DNA of 64,000 nt from Chitinophagaceae bacterium (GCA_947452965.1 CANGEW010000005.1:54828-118827); one strand, 5' to 3'. Shown: positions 9,482 to 18,923, counted from the first letter of the stretch. Numbers and translations: made by a program. Notes: generated from the letters alone by a model not told the origin.

Positions 9482-9847
9482 TTACATGTGTTTAATCTCG
9501 TCGGGCAAATCATAAAAAGTAGGATGACGATACACCTTATCCGAAGCGGGCTCATAAAACATATCGGCATCTTCAGGATTACTAGCATGAATATGTTTAC
9601 TTTCAACTACCCATATACTGATTCCTTCTTGCCTTCTAGTATAAACATCTCTGGCATTTTCTATAGCCATTTGTGCATCTGCCGCATGAACACTTCCTGC
9701 ATGCTTATGATCCAGACCTTGTTTACTTCTTATAAAAACTTCCCACAAGGGCCATTCCTTTTCAGTTTTACTATTTTGTGATAAAGAAGTAACATTGTTT
9801 TCTTCAGGGATATCTCCATAATAAAACTTTCTGATATTTATATTCAT
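9482..9847 (-). CDS. paaB: 1,2-phenylacetyl-CoA epoxidase subunit PaaB
   Basis: PaaB is the small subunit of the phenylacetyl-CoA epoxidase and is thought to bridge PaaAC heterodimers. The protein has 121 residues. Its core WPLWEVFIRSKQGLDHKHAG and the following DAQMAIENARDVYTRR are the family signature. It starts 3 bases after paaA ends, so translation is tightly coupled. A short N-terminal extension of about 30 residues precedes the core. Confidence 0.93.
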   Translation of the reverse strand: MNINIRKFYYGDIPEENNVTSLSQNSKTEKEWPLWEVFIRSKQGLDHKHAGSVHAADAQMAIENARDVYTRRQEGISIWVVESKHIHASNPEDADMFYEPASDKVYRHPTFYDLPDEIKHM

Positions 9848-9850
9848 TTG

Positions 9851-10798
9851 TTATGCGGCTTTATGTGTTGTTTTATTTTTTTTCTTATCAGCATAAGCAA
9901 TGGCCGCAGCTCTTACCCAAGCGCCTTCATCATGAGCCTTGTTTCTTGCGGCTAATCTCTGTTTATTACAAGGTCCATTACCTTTCACAACATTCCAAAA
10001 CTCTTCCCAATTTATTTCGCCAAAATCATATTGATTTCTTTTCTCATTCCATTTTAAATCCGGATCTGGTAATGTCATCCCTAACAGCTTTATTTGTTCT
10101 GCTATCATATTCACAAATTGTTGGCGAAGCTCATCGTTTGTTTTTCTTTTTATCTTCCATTTAATGCTCTGATCACTATTGGTGCTCTCGCTGTCTTTTG
10201 GACCAAACATCATTAAACTTGGCCACCACCATCTATTAATAGCATCCTGACACATTTCTCTTTGTTCTTTGGTTCCTTTACTTAGCACCAATAATGTTTC
10301 AAAACCTTGACGCTGATGAAAGCTTTCTTCTTTACATATTCTCACCATAGCTCTAGCATAGGGGCCGTAGGATGTTCTACAAAGCATTACTTGATTCAAG
10401 ATTGCCGCTCCATCAACCAACCAGCCCACTGCGCCCATATCAGCCCATGTTAACGTAGGATAATTAAAAATGGATGAGTATTTAGCCTTTCCACTATTTA
10501 AATCATTCATCATCTGATCACGACTAATGCCAAGAGTTTCAGCTGCGGAATACAAATACAAACCATGACCCGCCTCGTCTTGTACTTTGGCGATTAAAAT
10601 TGCTTTCCTTTTCAAAGAAGGTGCCCTGGAAATCCAATTGCCTTCGGGGAGCATTCCCACGATTTCGCTATGTGCATGCTGACTAATTTGACGGATATTT
10701 GTTTTTCTATATGCATCCGGCATCCAATCTTTAGGTTCAATTTTTATTTCTTTATCAATTTTTTCTTGAAAAGATTTTTCTAAATCAATTAACGACAT
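9851..10798 (-). CDS. paaA: 1,2-phenylacetyl-CoA epoxidase catalytic subunit PaaA
   Basis: PaaA is the di-iron oxygenase subunit that epoxidises the aromatic ring of phenylacetyl-CoA with O2, using electrons from PaaE. Two ExxH iron-binding pairs are visible in this 315-aa protein: E75-H78 (DEAGH) and E158-H161 (EESFH). It is the first gene of the minus-strand operon, with a promoter box about 20 bases upstream and an 18-bp palindromic operator over the -33 region. The reductase PaaE is absent here and encoded near 56.1 kb. Confidence 0.95.
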   Translation of the reverse strand: MSLIDLEKSFQEKIDKEIKIEPKDWMPDAYRKTNIRQISQHAHSEIVGMLPEGNWISRAPSLKRKAILIAKVQDEAGHGLYLYSAAETLGISRDQMMNDLNSGKAKYSSIFNYPTLTWADMGAVGWLVDGAAILNQVMLCRTSYGPYARAMVRICKEESFHQRQGFETLLVLSKGTKEQREMCQDAINRWWWPSLMMFGPKDSESTNSDQSIKWKIKRKTNDELRQQFVNMIAEQIKLLGMTLPDPDLKWNEKRNQYDFGEINWEEFWNVVKGNGPCNKQRLAARNKAHDEGAWVRAAAIAYADKKKNKTTHKAA

Positions 10799-10815
10799 AG
10801 ATGAGTTTTATTATT

Positions 10816-10823
10816 CAAATATA
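10816..10823 (-). promoter_or_regulatory. Promoter -7 box of the paa operon
   Basis: On the minus strand this reads TATATTTG, a perfect TAnnTTTG. The transcription start is expected near 10809, giving a leader of about ten bases. The palindrome at 10841-10858 would cover the -33 region, consistent with repression by a DNA-bound regulator. Confidence 0.6.
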
Positions 10824-10840
10824 ATAATAATTCATTTAAA

Positions 10841-10858
10841 AACTAACAAGTGTTAGTT
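10841..10858. promoter_or_regulatory. Predicted TetR operator of the paa operon
   Basis: AACTAACAAGTGTTAGTT has two perfect 8-base arms separated by AG. The same site with one base changed lies directly upstream of the tetR-paaE pair at 55491-55508. A degenerate third copy sharing the core TAACAAGTGT lies at 10876-10892. Position over the -33 region of paaA suggests repression, relieved by a pathway CoA ester as in known PaaR systems (inference). Confidence 0.7.
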
Positions 10859-10874
10859 ACGTATCTATACGTAA
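10857..10874. repeat. Second 18-bp palindrome upstream of paaA
   Basis: TTACGTAT and ATACGTAA form perfect 8-base arms around CT. The site abuts the TetR-type operator, sharing two bases. It has the same 8-2-8 geometry but a different sequence, so it could bind another regulator. Confidence 0.4.
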
Positions 10875-10922
10875 GTTTAACAAGTGTATTAACCGAATTT
10901 TAAAACTCTTACACATTAAGCG

Positions 10923-11123
10923 TTGTTTTATGAATTTAGGTAGTCTATTTTTACTCTAGAAACGAAAAACAATATCCACCTAATGAAAAACTATAATAAT
11001 CCAATCCTAACAAACCTAATCCTATCCAATGAATCCAATGGCTTCCAAATCCTGTGTTGAATTTAATTTACGAAAACTATCATCGAAGCCAAATATTAAA
11101 CCCCGGATTTACCGGGGTTTTTT
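10923..11123 (+). ncRNA. Candidate small transcript with a 25-codon ORF and intrinsic terminator
   Basis: In the 351-base gap between paaA and the next gene, a weak promoter (TTG at 10923, TATTTTTA at 10946-10953) is followed by a C-rich stretch on the plus strand. It contains a short ORF at 10983-11060 (25 codons plus stop). The segment ends at a strong hairpin plus T-run (11098-11123) whose T-run is on the plus strand, where no annotated gene would need it. Expression is not proven and the ORF resembles nothing I know. Confidence 0.25.
11098..11123. terminator. Strong intrinsic terminator, probably bidirectional
   Basis: AAACCCCGG and CCGGGGTTT pair around ATTTA, followed by six T on the plus strand and a short T-run on the minus strand. 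It could end the minus-strand gene at 11150 and any plus-strand transcript from the paaA upstream region. Confidence 0.8.
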
Positions 11124-11149
11124 AATGTTTTGATATACAAATATTTATG

Positions 11150-11497
11150 CTAGTTGTAGTTTTGAATTTCCATAAAACAATATGGATCAATTGACATTTC
11201 AAAATCAAGATCTGTTGGGTTCTCTGCCATTTCTAAGGTAAACACATTTTTACACTCTCGCATTTGCCATAAAAACAATTGCGTGTCTGGAGAAAACGGT
11301 AAAAACAGTTCGGGAAGCATTTCTTTTAACATGCCATTCCAACAGGCTTTCTTTAAGGTTTCTGATGTAGACTTTCGTGCAACAGAATGACCGCTCTTTT
11401 CTACATATTGTTGAGAGGTAAATCTGGTATTAGATACAATGATTACTTCTTGTAATTGTGATAATTTAGGCATAGGGTATATTTTAATTCCGTACAT
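11150..11497 (-). CDS. Conserved-looking hypothetical protein
   Basis: A 115-residue soluble protein that I do not recognise. It has no signal peptide, membrane helix or clear motif. The C-terminal half is acidic and rich in aromatics (ENPTDLDFEMSIDPYCFME). A second methionine at codon 9 (base 11473, MPKLSQLQE) may be the true start. It lies 31 bases from the metF stop in the same orientation, so it may be co-transcribed with metF, and it ends just before a strong terminator. Confidence 0.6.
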   Translation of the reverse strand: MYGIKIYPMPKLSQLQEVIIVSNTRFTSQQYVEKSGHSVARKSTSETLKKACWNGMLKEMLPELFLPFSPDTQLFLWQMRECKNVFTLEMAENPTDLDFEMSIDPYCFMEIQNYN

Positions 11498-11528
11498 TAA
11501 ACGGCTAAAACATACTTTTAGTATACAA

Positions 11529-12482
11529 CTACAATAAATCTTTTACTACATTAGCCACCAAAAGCGGTCTTCCCAATGTATAATAATGAAGCACTGGAAC
11601 TCCATACTTTTTTAATTCAATAGATTGATGTAGAAGCCACTCCTGTCCTATTTTTTCCACATCAAGATCAGTTTTGCAAGAAGCAACTGCCTCAGAAAGT
11701 TCTTTGGGTAGGTCTATGTGAAAGGTTTTGGGCAGAATAGTTAATTGTTTTTTTGAATAAATAGGTTTTAGTCCTGGTATTATCGGCACATTTATTCCAA
11801 TTGCCCTACAATCCTTTACAAAGGAAAAATATTTTTCATTGTTAAAAAACATCTGAGTTATTATGTAATCAGCACCCGCATCAACTTTTGCTTTTAGATG
11901 CCTTAAGTCTGTTTCCATATTAGGCGCCTCAAAATGTTTTTCTGGATAACCCGCCACACCTATACAAAACTTAGTTTTATTTGTATTTTTTAAATCTTCT
12001 TCTAAATAAATACCATTATTGAGATCTGTCACTTGTTTCAATAAATCTATTGCATATTTATGCCCTCCTGGTTCTGGCTCAAAACTAGATTCGTTTTTTG
12101 CTGCATCTCCTCTTAATACCAGCACGTTATCAATTCCCAAATAATTTAAATTGATTAATGCGTCTTCTGTTTCATTTATGCCAAAACCGCCACAAATCAA
12201 ATGAGGAACTGTATCTACATTATATTTATTCATTATTGATGCACATATCGACTCGGTTCCGGGCCTCTTTCTTACAACTACTTTCTCAAAAGATCCATCT
12301 AGTTTCTTTTTAAATATGTGTTCGCTTCTATGATATGTAACATTAATAAAAGAAGGATTAAATTCCATTAATGGATCCAAATGCGAATAAAGAGATTGTA
12401 TTCCTTTTCCTTTTAATGGGGGTAAAATTTCGAAAGAAATCAACGTTTTATTGGACTGATTGATATGTTCGGTTACTTTCAT
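11529..12482 (-). CDS. metF: 5,10-methylenetetrahydrofolate reductase
   Basis: A flavoenzyme that reduces methylene-THF to methyl-THF, the methyl donor for methionine synthesis. The 317-residue TIM barrel begins with KTLISFEILPPLKGKG. It contains NVLVLRGD (nucleotide/folate site), GVAGYPEKH and the conserved KVDAGADYIITQMFFNN segment. Length is normal. It heads a possible two-gene unit with the hypothetical gene downstream. A box TATCTTTA about 20 bases upstream is a one-mismatch promoter candidate. Confidence 0.93.
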   Translation of the reverse strand: MKVTEHINQSNKTLISFEILPPLKGKGIQSLYSHLDPLMEFNPSFINVTYHRSEHIFKKKLDGSFEKVVVRKRPGTESICASIMNKYNVDTVPHLICGGFGINETEDALINLNYLGIDNVLVLRGDAAKNESSFEPEPGGHKYAIDLLKQVTDLNNGIYLEEDLKNTNKTKFCIGVAGYPEKHFEAPNMETDLRHLKAKVDAGADYIITQMFFNNEKYFSFVKDCRAIGINVPIIPGLKPIYSKKQLTILPKTFHIDLPKELSEAVASCKTDLDVEKIGQEWLLHQSIELKKYGVPVLHYYTLGRPLLVANVVKDLL

Positions 12483-12583
12483 CTATTAATAATTATGCAT
12501 AAAGATACTCTCTATTGAAAAAAATTCAAAGATTGTTTTAATGTATTACTAAAAATAATCGTCTTTAAATAAACAACTTCAAG

Positions 12584-12591
12584 TATTTTTG
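12584..12591 (+). promoter_or_regulatory. Promoter -7 box of lptB
   Basis: TATTTTTG matches TAnnTTTG. The expected start of transcription (about 12597) lies only a few bases before the ATG at 12600, so the message would be leaderless or nearly so. Confidence 0.5.
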
Positions 12592-12599
12592 TAATATTA

Positions 12600-13373
12600 A
12601 TGAGCAGCCTAACCATACATACAAAAAACCTTATTAAAATATATGGCACCAGAACGGTTGTTAATAATGTTTCTTTTGAAGTTAGTCAAGGAGAAATTGT
12701 TGGATTACTTGGACCAAACGGAGCAGGGAAAACAACTTCTTTTTATCAAGTAGTTGGATTGGTAAAACCAGATAGTGGTGAGGTTTTTTTAAATGAAACA
12801 AATATTACCAACACGCCCATGTATAAAAGAGCTAAAATGGGAATTGGTTATTTACCTCAAGAAGCCAGTGTTTTTAGAAAATTAAGCGTAGAAGATAATA
12901 TCAAGGCCGTTTTGGAAATGACAAAACTCAGCAAGTCAGAGCAACAGGATAAACTAGAATCACTTATTAGTGAATTTCGATTACAACATGTTAGAAAAAA
13001 CAACGGCGATACATTAAGTGGCGGAGAAAGAAGAAGAACCGAGATCGCGCGTGCTTTAGCAGTAGACCCTAAGTTCATTTTATTAGACGAGCCCTTTGCT
13101 GGTGTTGATCCAATTGCCGTAGAAGATATTCAGGAAATTATAGCAAAACTTAAATATAAAAATATCGGAATCCTTATAACCGATCACAATGTGAATGAAA
13201 CGCTTTCTATTTGTGATCGCGCCTACTTATTAATTGATGGTAAAATATTCAAGCATGGCTCAGCGGAAGAGCTAGCAAACGACGAGCAAGTTAAGCGGTT
13301 ATATCTTGGTAGAAACTTTGAATTAAAAAGAAAAGACTATTTACATGCTAAAGCCGAGGAAGAAAAAAAATAG
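12600..13373 (+). CDS. lptB: LPS export ABC transporter ATP-binding protein LptB
   Basis: LptB powers extraction of lipopolysaccharide from the inner membrane via LptFG. The 257-residue protein has Walker A GPNGAGKT (38-45), Q-loop QEAS (87-90), signature LSGGE (139-143) and Walker B LLDEP (161-165). The segments [18 protein letters not shown] and [16 protein letters not shown] are characteristic of LptB. A charged tail of about 15 residues at the C-terminus is extra. No lptA, lptC or lptFG is adjacent in this window. Confidence 0.92.
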   Translation: MSSLTIHTKNLIKIYGTRTVVNNVSFEVSQGEIVGLLGPNGAGKTTSFYQVVGLVKPDSGEVFLNETNITNTPMYKRAKMGIGYLPQEASVFRKLSVEDNIKAVLEMTKLSKSEQQDKLESLISEFRLQHVRKNNGDTLSGGERRRTEIARALAVDPKFILLDEPFAGVDPIAVEDIQEIIAKLKYKNIGILITDHNVNETLSICDRAYLLIDGKIFKHGSAEELANDEQVKRLYLGRNFELKRKDYLHAKAEEEKK

Positions 13374-13426
13374 TCGGTAATATTTAGATTACTTTTTTTC
13401 TGTCGTTTTTTATTTATCTTCCACAT

Positions 13427-14932
13427 ATGAAGCTCCTCTCTAGCGCCATATCAAAAATAGCGAGAATGCGCCTTTGGCGTATAAAAAACTGGACCAATCA
13501 CCCCGTAGAAGCACAAAGAGAAGTTTTACAAAATTTAGTAACAGAAGCTCAATACACTTATTTCGGAAAGCAATATAACTTTTCATCTCTTTTTTCAGTT
13601 AAGGCTTTTAAAGCGCGCGTTCCCGTTCACGAATACGAAGACATACAACCCTACATCCAAAAAATGCTTGAGGGAGAAGATAATATACTATGGAATACTC
13701 CTATTAAATGGTTTGCTAAAAGTAGTGGCACCAGCAATAGTAAAAGTAAATTTATTCCAATAAGCGAAGAGAGCTTGGAATACAACCATTTTAAAGCCAG
13801 TAAAGATGTATTAACTAGCTATTACAATAATTTCCCTTCTAGTGAATTGCTTACTGGAAAAGGGCTTGTAGTAGGCGGGTCGCATCAAATTAATCAGCTT
13901 CATAATGAAATTCAATATGGCGACCTCAGTGCAGTACTAATGCAAAACACGCCCTTTTGGGGTCAATGGCTTCGAACACCCGAACTAAGCGTTGCACTTA
14001 TGGATAACTGGGAAACAAAAATCGAATCTCTGGCACAATCAACCTCCAATGAAAATGTTACCTCTTTAGCTGGCGTTCCCACCTGGACATTGTTGTTATT
14101 AAAAAGAATTTTAGAAATAAAACAAAAAAAAACAATTAAAGAAGTTTGGCCAAACCTTGAACTATATATTAATGGGGGCGTTTCGTTTGTGCCTTATCGT
14201 GAACAATTTGAAAAAATTATTGGCGAAAAAATTAATTATTTAGAAATATACAATGCTAGCGAAGGTTTTTTTGCCGGTCAAGAAAACCCCGAAGAGGACG
14301 GTATGACCCTTTTTACCGAACATGGAATTTTTTATGAGTTTATGCCGATTGATGAATATGGAAAACGGTTTCCAAAAACCATAGGATTAGGTAATGTATC
14401 CACCAACACCTCTTATGCATTAATCATAAGTACCACAGGAGGACTATGGAGATATTTAGTTGGCGATACCATTAAATTTACTTCCATTAATCCATATCGA
14501 ATTAAAGTTACAGGACGTCTAAAACACTACATTAATGCATTTGGCGAAGAGCTTATTGTTGATAATACAGATCAAGCAATTTCTATAGCGTGTAAAAAAA
14601 CTAACTCTATCGTAATTGATTATACAGCCGCTCCAATATATTTTTCAGATAATAAAAACGGAGCACATCAGTGGTTAATTGAATTTGAAAAAGAACCAAC
14701 CGACATTGCTTTGTTTTCAAAAGAATTAGACGATGCCCTAAAAAATTTAAATAGCGATTATGAAGCAAAGCGCTTTAAAGACATTGCTCTAAGTATGCCA
14801 ATTGTTACGTCTATAAAAAAAGGTGTTTTTAATACCTGGCTAAAAAATAGAAATCAAAATGGCGGCCAACATAAAATTCCAAGATTGAGTAATGAGCGTG
14901 TTATTATTGAAGAAATATTAAAGCTTATTTAA
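13427..14932 (+). CDS. GH3 family acyl-adenylate protein
   Basis: Members of the GH3 family belong to the ANL adenylating superfamily. In plants they conjugate amino acids to acidic hormones; bacterial members have no settled substrate. The 501-residue protein shows the family's P-loop-like TSGT region (FAKSSGTSNSKSKFIPIS near 105-120), YNASEGFFAG in the middle and the C-terminal GDTIKFT and TGRLKHYINAFGEEL motifs. It follows lptB by 53 bases. Function cannot be assigned beyond likely ATP-dependent acyl activation. Confidence 0.85.
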   Translation: MKLLSSAISKIARMRLWRIKNWTNHPVEAQREVLQNLVTEAQYTYFGKQYNFSSLFSVKAFKARVPVHEYEDIQPYIQKMLEGEDNILWNTPIKWFAKSSGTSNSKSKFIPISEESLEYNHFKASKDVLTSYYNNFPSSELLTGKGLVVGGSHQINQLHNEIQYGDLSAVLMQNTPFWGQWLRTPELSVALMDNWETKIESLAQSTSNENVTSLAGVPTWTLLLLKRILEIKQKKTIKEVWPNLELYINGGVSFVPYREQFEKIIGEKINYLEIYNASEGFFAGQENPEEDGMTLFTEHGIFYEFMPIDEYGKRFPKTIGLGNVSTNTSYALIISTTGGLWRYLVGDTIKFTSINPYRIKVTGRLKHYINAFGEELIVDNTDQAISIACKKTNSIVIDYTAAPIYFSDNKNGAHQWLIEFEKEPTDIALFSKELDDALKNLNSDYEAKRFKDIALSMPIVTSIKKGVFNTWLKNRNQNGGQHKIPRLSNERVIIEEILKLI

Positions 14933-14953
14933 TTGCGGGGGCTGTTCTTTTTT

Positions 14954-17068
14954 TTATTTTAATAACAAATAGGCTAGTAAGCTAAACACATAAGCAAGAG
15001 CCGTCATATACACCAACTGAATTACAGGCCATTTCCATGATTTGGTTTCTCTCTTTACAATCGCCAAGGTGCTCATGCATTGCATAGCCAGCACATAAAA
15101 AATCAAGAGCGACACTCCGGTTGCTAGTGTATAAACAGAGGTGCCGTCACTTCTTTTGGCCTCTTTCATTTTATCCTGAAGTGTTTTATTGTTTTGTTTA
15201 GAATCATCCCCTACGCTATATAAAGTTGCCATCGTTCCAACAAACACCTCTCTCGCTGCAAACGATGTTATTAACGCTATGCCTATTTTCCAATCATACC
15301 CTAACGGTTTAATAATGGGTTCTATTTTTTTTCCTAAGATTCCGGCAAAGGATTGTTCTAACAAAGCAGACTGTTGTAGTTTTACTATGCTATCGTTCGG
15401 ATTATTTTGTAAACGATTGGTAAAAGATGTTTTTATTTCCTGCATTTTTTGGGGAGGACCATAATTACTAAGCGCCCACAACACTACGCTGATTAATAAA
15501 ATTATTTTTCCTGCATCTAAAGCAAATACTCTTGCTTTTTCATACATGGTATAAAAAACATTTTTCCAACGAGGACTTCTATAAACCGGAAGCTCTAAAA
15601 TAAAATAACTTTTTTCTGTTGAGCGAATAAACCATTTCATGATTGAGGCTACCGCAAGTGCCATGATTGTTCCAAATAAATACAACATCATCATTACTAA
15701 TCCTTGTAAACTTATAAAACCAAAAAGCAATTTAGATGGAATAACTAAAGAAATCAATATTGTGTAAACAGGCAGGCGTGCACTACAACTCATTAATGGC
15801 GTAATCATAATGGTAAGCAGTCTTTCTTTTCTGTTTTCAATAGACCGCGCGCTCATGATTGCGGGTACCGCACACGCATATCCGCTTATCATTGGCATAA
15901 CGCTCTTTCCGTTTAAACCAACTTTACGCATTAATCTGTCTGTTAAAAAAGAAATCCTCGCCATATAGCCGCTATCTTCCAAGAGAGTAATCAATCCGAA
16001 TAAAATCATAATCTGCGGCACAAACACCATAATTCCACTTAATCCAGCTAACACCCCATTAATAAAAAGATCACTGATCCACATGTTAGGCAATAATGTG
16101 GTTAGTTCTTGGCTAACCATTCCGAAGCCCCATTCAATAAAATTCATTGGATACTTTGATATCCAAAAAACCCCTTGAAATAAAAAAAATAATACAATCA
16201 ATAAAATTGGATATCCTAATTTTTTGCTTAAAAAAACATTATCAAGCTTTTCGGACAATAACGACTTTTTTAATGGATCGGCTTCAACCACAGCACTATT
16301 CATGATATGCTTAATTCTAGCATATCGCTGTATGATTTCTTCTGCCTGAGTTTTAGTAGCATTGAATTTGTTTTTACTAATAATACTCTTTATTTGCTCA
16401 GTTTCTGTATTTGAAAACGAAAAGGCTTCATGATTTATTAGATAATGAAGGGCCTTGTAATCACTAATAGACGAATATTGTTCCTGCACTTCAATGATTG
16501 CTTTAGGAGCTAACATTGACGTATATATAAAGTCTCTTGTTGGGGTGCTGTTTTTGTTTACAGCTATTTGTTCGATTGTTTTTTTTAATTGAGATATTCC
16601 TTTGTGTTTTCTAGGATTGATAGGCACAATTGGAATACCTAGTTCTATTTCTAGTTGATTGATATCAATGTTAATTCCGTTTTTTTGAGCTATATCCGTC
16701 ATGGTGAGCGCCATAACTACCGGAATTTTTAAATCAACAATTTGCGAACAAAACAAAAGGTTTCTTCTTAGGTTGCTTGCATCTGCCACCAAAACAATCA
16801 TGTCTGGAGAAATTTCCAAATCTTGTTGAAGCAACACCTTATATGCAACCCACTCATCCGCTCTTTTTGGATAAAGGCTATAGGTACCGGGCAAATCTAT
16901 AAAATTAGCAGTAGTAGTATGGGATAAAATACACGTGCCTATTTTTTTATCAACCGTGACACCAGGAAAATTACCAACTTTTTGATGCAGACCCGTTAAT
17001 TCATTAAACAAGGAAGTTTTACCACAGTTTGGATTTCCTACTAACGCTATGTTTATCTTGTTTTTCAA
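14954..17068 (-). CDS. feoB: Ferrous iron transporter FeoB
   Basis: FeoB imports Fe2+ across the inner membrane. The 704-residue protein has an N-terminal G domain with G1 GNPNCGKTS (11-19) and G3 DLPG (58-61). Its G4 reads TMTD (122-125) where NxxD is usual. Gate motifs follow, including CSARLPVYT, with about ten membrane helices. Translation starts at TTG (17068), the only start that keeps the G1 loop at the N-terminus. A promoter box lies 17 bases upstream. FeoA is not adjacent but is encoded at 30.9 kb. Confidence 0.93.
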   Translation of the reverse strand: MKNKINIALVGNPNCGKTSLFNELTGLHQKVGNFPGVTVDKKIGTCILSHTTTANFIDLPGTYSLYPKRADEWVAYKVLLQQDLEISPDMIVLVADASNLRRNLLFCSQIVDLKIPVVMALTMTDIAQKNGINIDINQLEIELGIPIVPINPRKHKGISQLKKTIEQIAVNKNSTPTRDFIYTSMLAPKAIIEVQEQYSSISDYKALHYLINHEAFSFSNTETEQIKSIISKNKFNATKTQAEEIIQRYARIKHIMNSAVVEADPLKKSLLSEKLDNVFLSKKLGYPILLIVLFFLFQGVFWISKYPMNFIEWGFGMVSQELTTLLPNMWISDLFINGVLAGLSGIMVFVPQIMILFGLITLLEDSGYMARISFLTDRLMRKVGLNGKSVMPMISGYACAVPAIMSARSIENRKERLLTIMITPLMSCSARLPVYTILISLVIPSKLLFGFISLQGLVMMMLYLFGTIMALAVASIMKWFIRSTEKSYFILELPVYRSPRWKNVFYTMYEKARVFALDAGKIILLISVVLWALSNYGPPQKMQEIKTSFTNRLQNNPNDSIVKLQQSALLEQSFAGILGKKIEPIIKPLGYDWKIGIALITSFAAREVFVGTMATLYSVGDDSKQNNKTLQDKMKEAKRSDGTSVYTLATGVSLLIFYVLAMQCMSTLAIVKRETKSWKWPVIQLVYMTALAYVFSLLAYLLLK

Positions 17069-17084
17069 TACTTGCTTGATGTTA

Positions 17085-17092
17085 CAAATTTA
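17085..17092 (-). promoter_or_regulatory. Promoter -7 box of feoB
   Basis: The minus strand reads TAAATTTG, a perfect TAnnTTTG. The expected leader is about ten bases before the TTG start of feoB. Confidence 0.5.
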
Positions 17093-17200
17093 TGTTGATT
17101 CGCTGTTCTTATATTTACGAAATAAAGAAAGTTGATGAATAATAAAAAACCCTCTTTACCTTTAATATGATTTTTTTCAGTCCCGCATCTGTCTTTTAGT

Positions 17201-17635
17201 ATGAAATTAAAAATTGACAACGATTTATTAATTAAAGAGTTTTTTGAAAACACTCATCTATTAGGTATTGTTGCCCCCATTAAAAGCTATCAGTTTATTT
17301 GGCATATTAATCAATATATGGGATACGATTTCAAAATAAATCACGATTTAGAAATATTGACCATAAGAAAACGCAGAAACTACTTTTTTGACGTATACGA
17401 ATATCAAATTCCAGGATCTGTTTTAACACACTATCTTTATCAAAATCAGTTTGATGGAGAGTATTTACTAACCGAATTTAAACACCTTGATTATTTGTGG
17501 TTAACAAAGGGAGATGATGTGAATAGAGAAGAGATCACGCTACTTCAACAAATTATTCGATCCATTCCTTCGGTGCAACTGGTGAATGAAATGAGTAATG
17601 AAAAAATAAAAAACAAAGACAGTCTAATTTTTTAA
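17201..17635 (+). CDS. IPExxxVDY family protein
   Basis: A 144-residue protein resembling a family known mainly from Bacteroidota and named after a sequence motif; its function is unknown. The text KLKIDNDLLIKEFFENTHLLGIVAPIKSYQFIWHIN and the later HLDYLWLTKGDD fit that family. There is no signal peptide or membrane segment. It is divergent from feoB and lies 2 bases before the pterin dehydratase gene, so the two are probably one transcript. Confidence 0.65.
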   Translation: MKLKIDNDLLIKEFFENTHLLGIVAPIKSYQFIWHINQYMGYDFKINHDLEILTIRKRRNYFFDVYEYQIPGSVLTHYLYQNQFDGEYLLTEFKHLDYLWLTKGDDVNREEITLLQQIIRSIPSVQLVNEMSNEKIKNKDSLIF

Positions 17636-17637
17636 TT

Positions 17638-17868
17638 ATGTGGAAAGAAACCAAAGAAGAATTATATAAACGATTTGAATTTACGAATTTCATTGAGGCC
17701 TTTTCTTTTATGACTCGCGTTGGAATGGTAGCAGAAAAAATGAATCACCATCCTAAATGGTTAAACGTATATAACACAGTTGAGATTTGGCTAAGCACTC
17801 ATGATGCAGGAAATATTGTTACCGAAAAAGATAAAATATTAGCCCAACATATCGATGAACTTATTTAA
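17638..17868 (+). CDS. 4a-hydroxytetrahydrobiopterin dehydratase (PCD/DCoH family)
   Basis: This small enzyme dehydrates 4a-hydroxytetrahydrobiopterin to regenerate the cofactor of aromatic amino acid hydroxylases. At 76 residues it is on the short side. It keeps the core FSFMTRVGMVAEKMNHHPKWLNVYNTVEIWLSTHD-type region with the catalytic HH and the later aspartate (quoted in pieces: AEKMNHHPKW at 31-40, STHDAG at 53-58). No phenylalanine hydroxylase lies nearby in the window. It ends 4 bases into the convergent selD gene. Confidence 0.88.
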   Translation: MWKETKEELYKRFEFTNFIEAFSFMTRVGMVAEKMNHHPKWLNVYNTVEIWLSTHDAGNIVTEKDKILAQHIDELI

Positions 17869-18923
17869 TTTTTCACCTCTATTATCTTTTCGCTTTTTGT
17901 AACAATCTTTCCAATAGGTTTTATAAAATCAGATAAGCCGTTTTGTTTAAATAGATCTACAACTTGTTGTATGGAAGACTCTTTTACACTTATTAATAAT
18001 CCTCCATTGGTTTGAGGGTCTGGTAATATATTAAAGGCCTCCATCACATTCACTCCTTTTTCAAAGGCGGTTGTTTTGCTATAGCTATTCCAATTTCTAT
18101 ATGTTGCATCTGGAATTATTCTTTGAGCAAGATATTCTCTAATACCTTCCATCAACGGTATGTCACTGTAATATAATTCTGCTGAAAGCCCCGATTCTTT
18201 TGCCATTTCTGTTAGGTGACCAAGTAGTCCAAATCCGGTTATATCTGTCATTGCATTCACACCACTAATTTCTCCAAGCTGTTCTCCGATAAAATTAATT
18301 TTTGACATTTGATGAATCATTGACTCTTCATGATGGGGTTGAATAACGCCTCTTTTTTGTGCTGTAGACATGATTCCCACCCCAATTGGTTTAGTGATAA
18401 AAAGATAATCTCCTAATTGTGCAGTATTGTTTTTTTTAAGGTTTTTGATACTTATACTTCCTGTAACTGCTAAGCCAAAAATTGGCTCCGCAGAATCGAT
18501 GCTATGTCCACCTGATAAAGAAATGCCAACTTGATTACAAATGGTTCTTGCTCCATCTAATACCTCTTGTGCAAGAGAAACTGACAGCTTTTCTATTGGC
18601 CAACCTAATATAGCAATGGCCATTATCGGTTTTCCACCCATCGCATATACATCGCTTATAGAATTAGCAGCCGCTATTTTTCCAAAATCAAAAGGACTAT
18701 CCACAATTGGCATAAAAAAATCTGTTGTTGAAATAATAGCAGTTCCGTTGCCTAAATCAACAACTGAAGCATCATCATTTGTATCGTTTCCAACAAGCAA
18801 ATTGTTTTGATTAAAAATGGGAATAGATGATTGAAGAATTTCTTGAAGCACATTGGGCGCTATTTTACAACCACATCCAGCTCCTTTTGAATAAGAAGTT
18901 AATTTAATGGGCTCCTGTATCAT
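17865..18923 (-). CDS. selD: Selenide, water dikinase SelD
   Basis: SelD makes selenophosphate from selenide and ATP. The 352-residue protein carries GAGCGCK with Cys17 (the catalytic position, cysteine rather than selenocysteine) and Lys20. Conserved segments such as VDLGNGTAIISTTDFFMPIVD and TNGGLLISV are also present. Its ATG overlaps the selU stop by four bases (ATGA), so the two are translationally coupled. In this window the only visible use of selenophosphate is tRNA selenation by SelU. Confidence 0.95.
   Translation of the reverse strand: MIQEPIKLTSYSKGAGCGCKIAPNVLQEILQSSIPIFNQNNLLVGNDTNDDASVVDLGNGTAIISTTDFFMPIVDSPFDFGKIAAANSISDVYAMGGKPIMAIAILGWPIEKLSVSLAQEVLDGARTICNQVGISLSGGHSIDSAEPIFGLAVTGSISIKNLKKNNTAQLGDYLFITKPIGVGIMSTAQKRGVIQPHHEESMIHQMSKINFIGEQLGEISGVNAMTDITGFGLLGHLTEMAKESGLSAELYYSDIPLMEGIREYLAQRIIPDATYRNWNSYSKTTAFEKGVNVMEAFNILPDPQTNGGLLISVKESSIQQVVDLFKQNGLSDFIKPIGKIVTKSEKIIEVKN

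Noticed and set aside
17065..17253. Minus-strand 62-codon ORF upstream of feoB
   Set aside because: It overlaps the feoB promoter and the start of the IPExxxVDY gene on the other strand and has no recognisable protein features.
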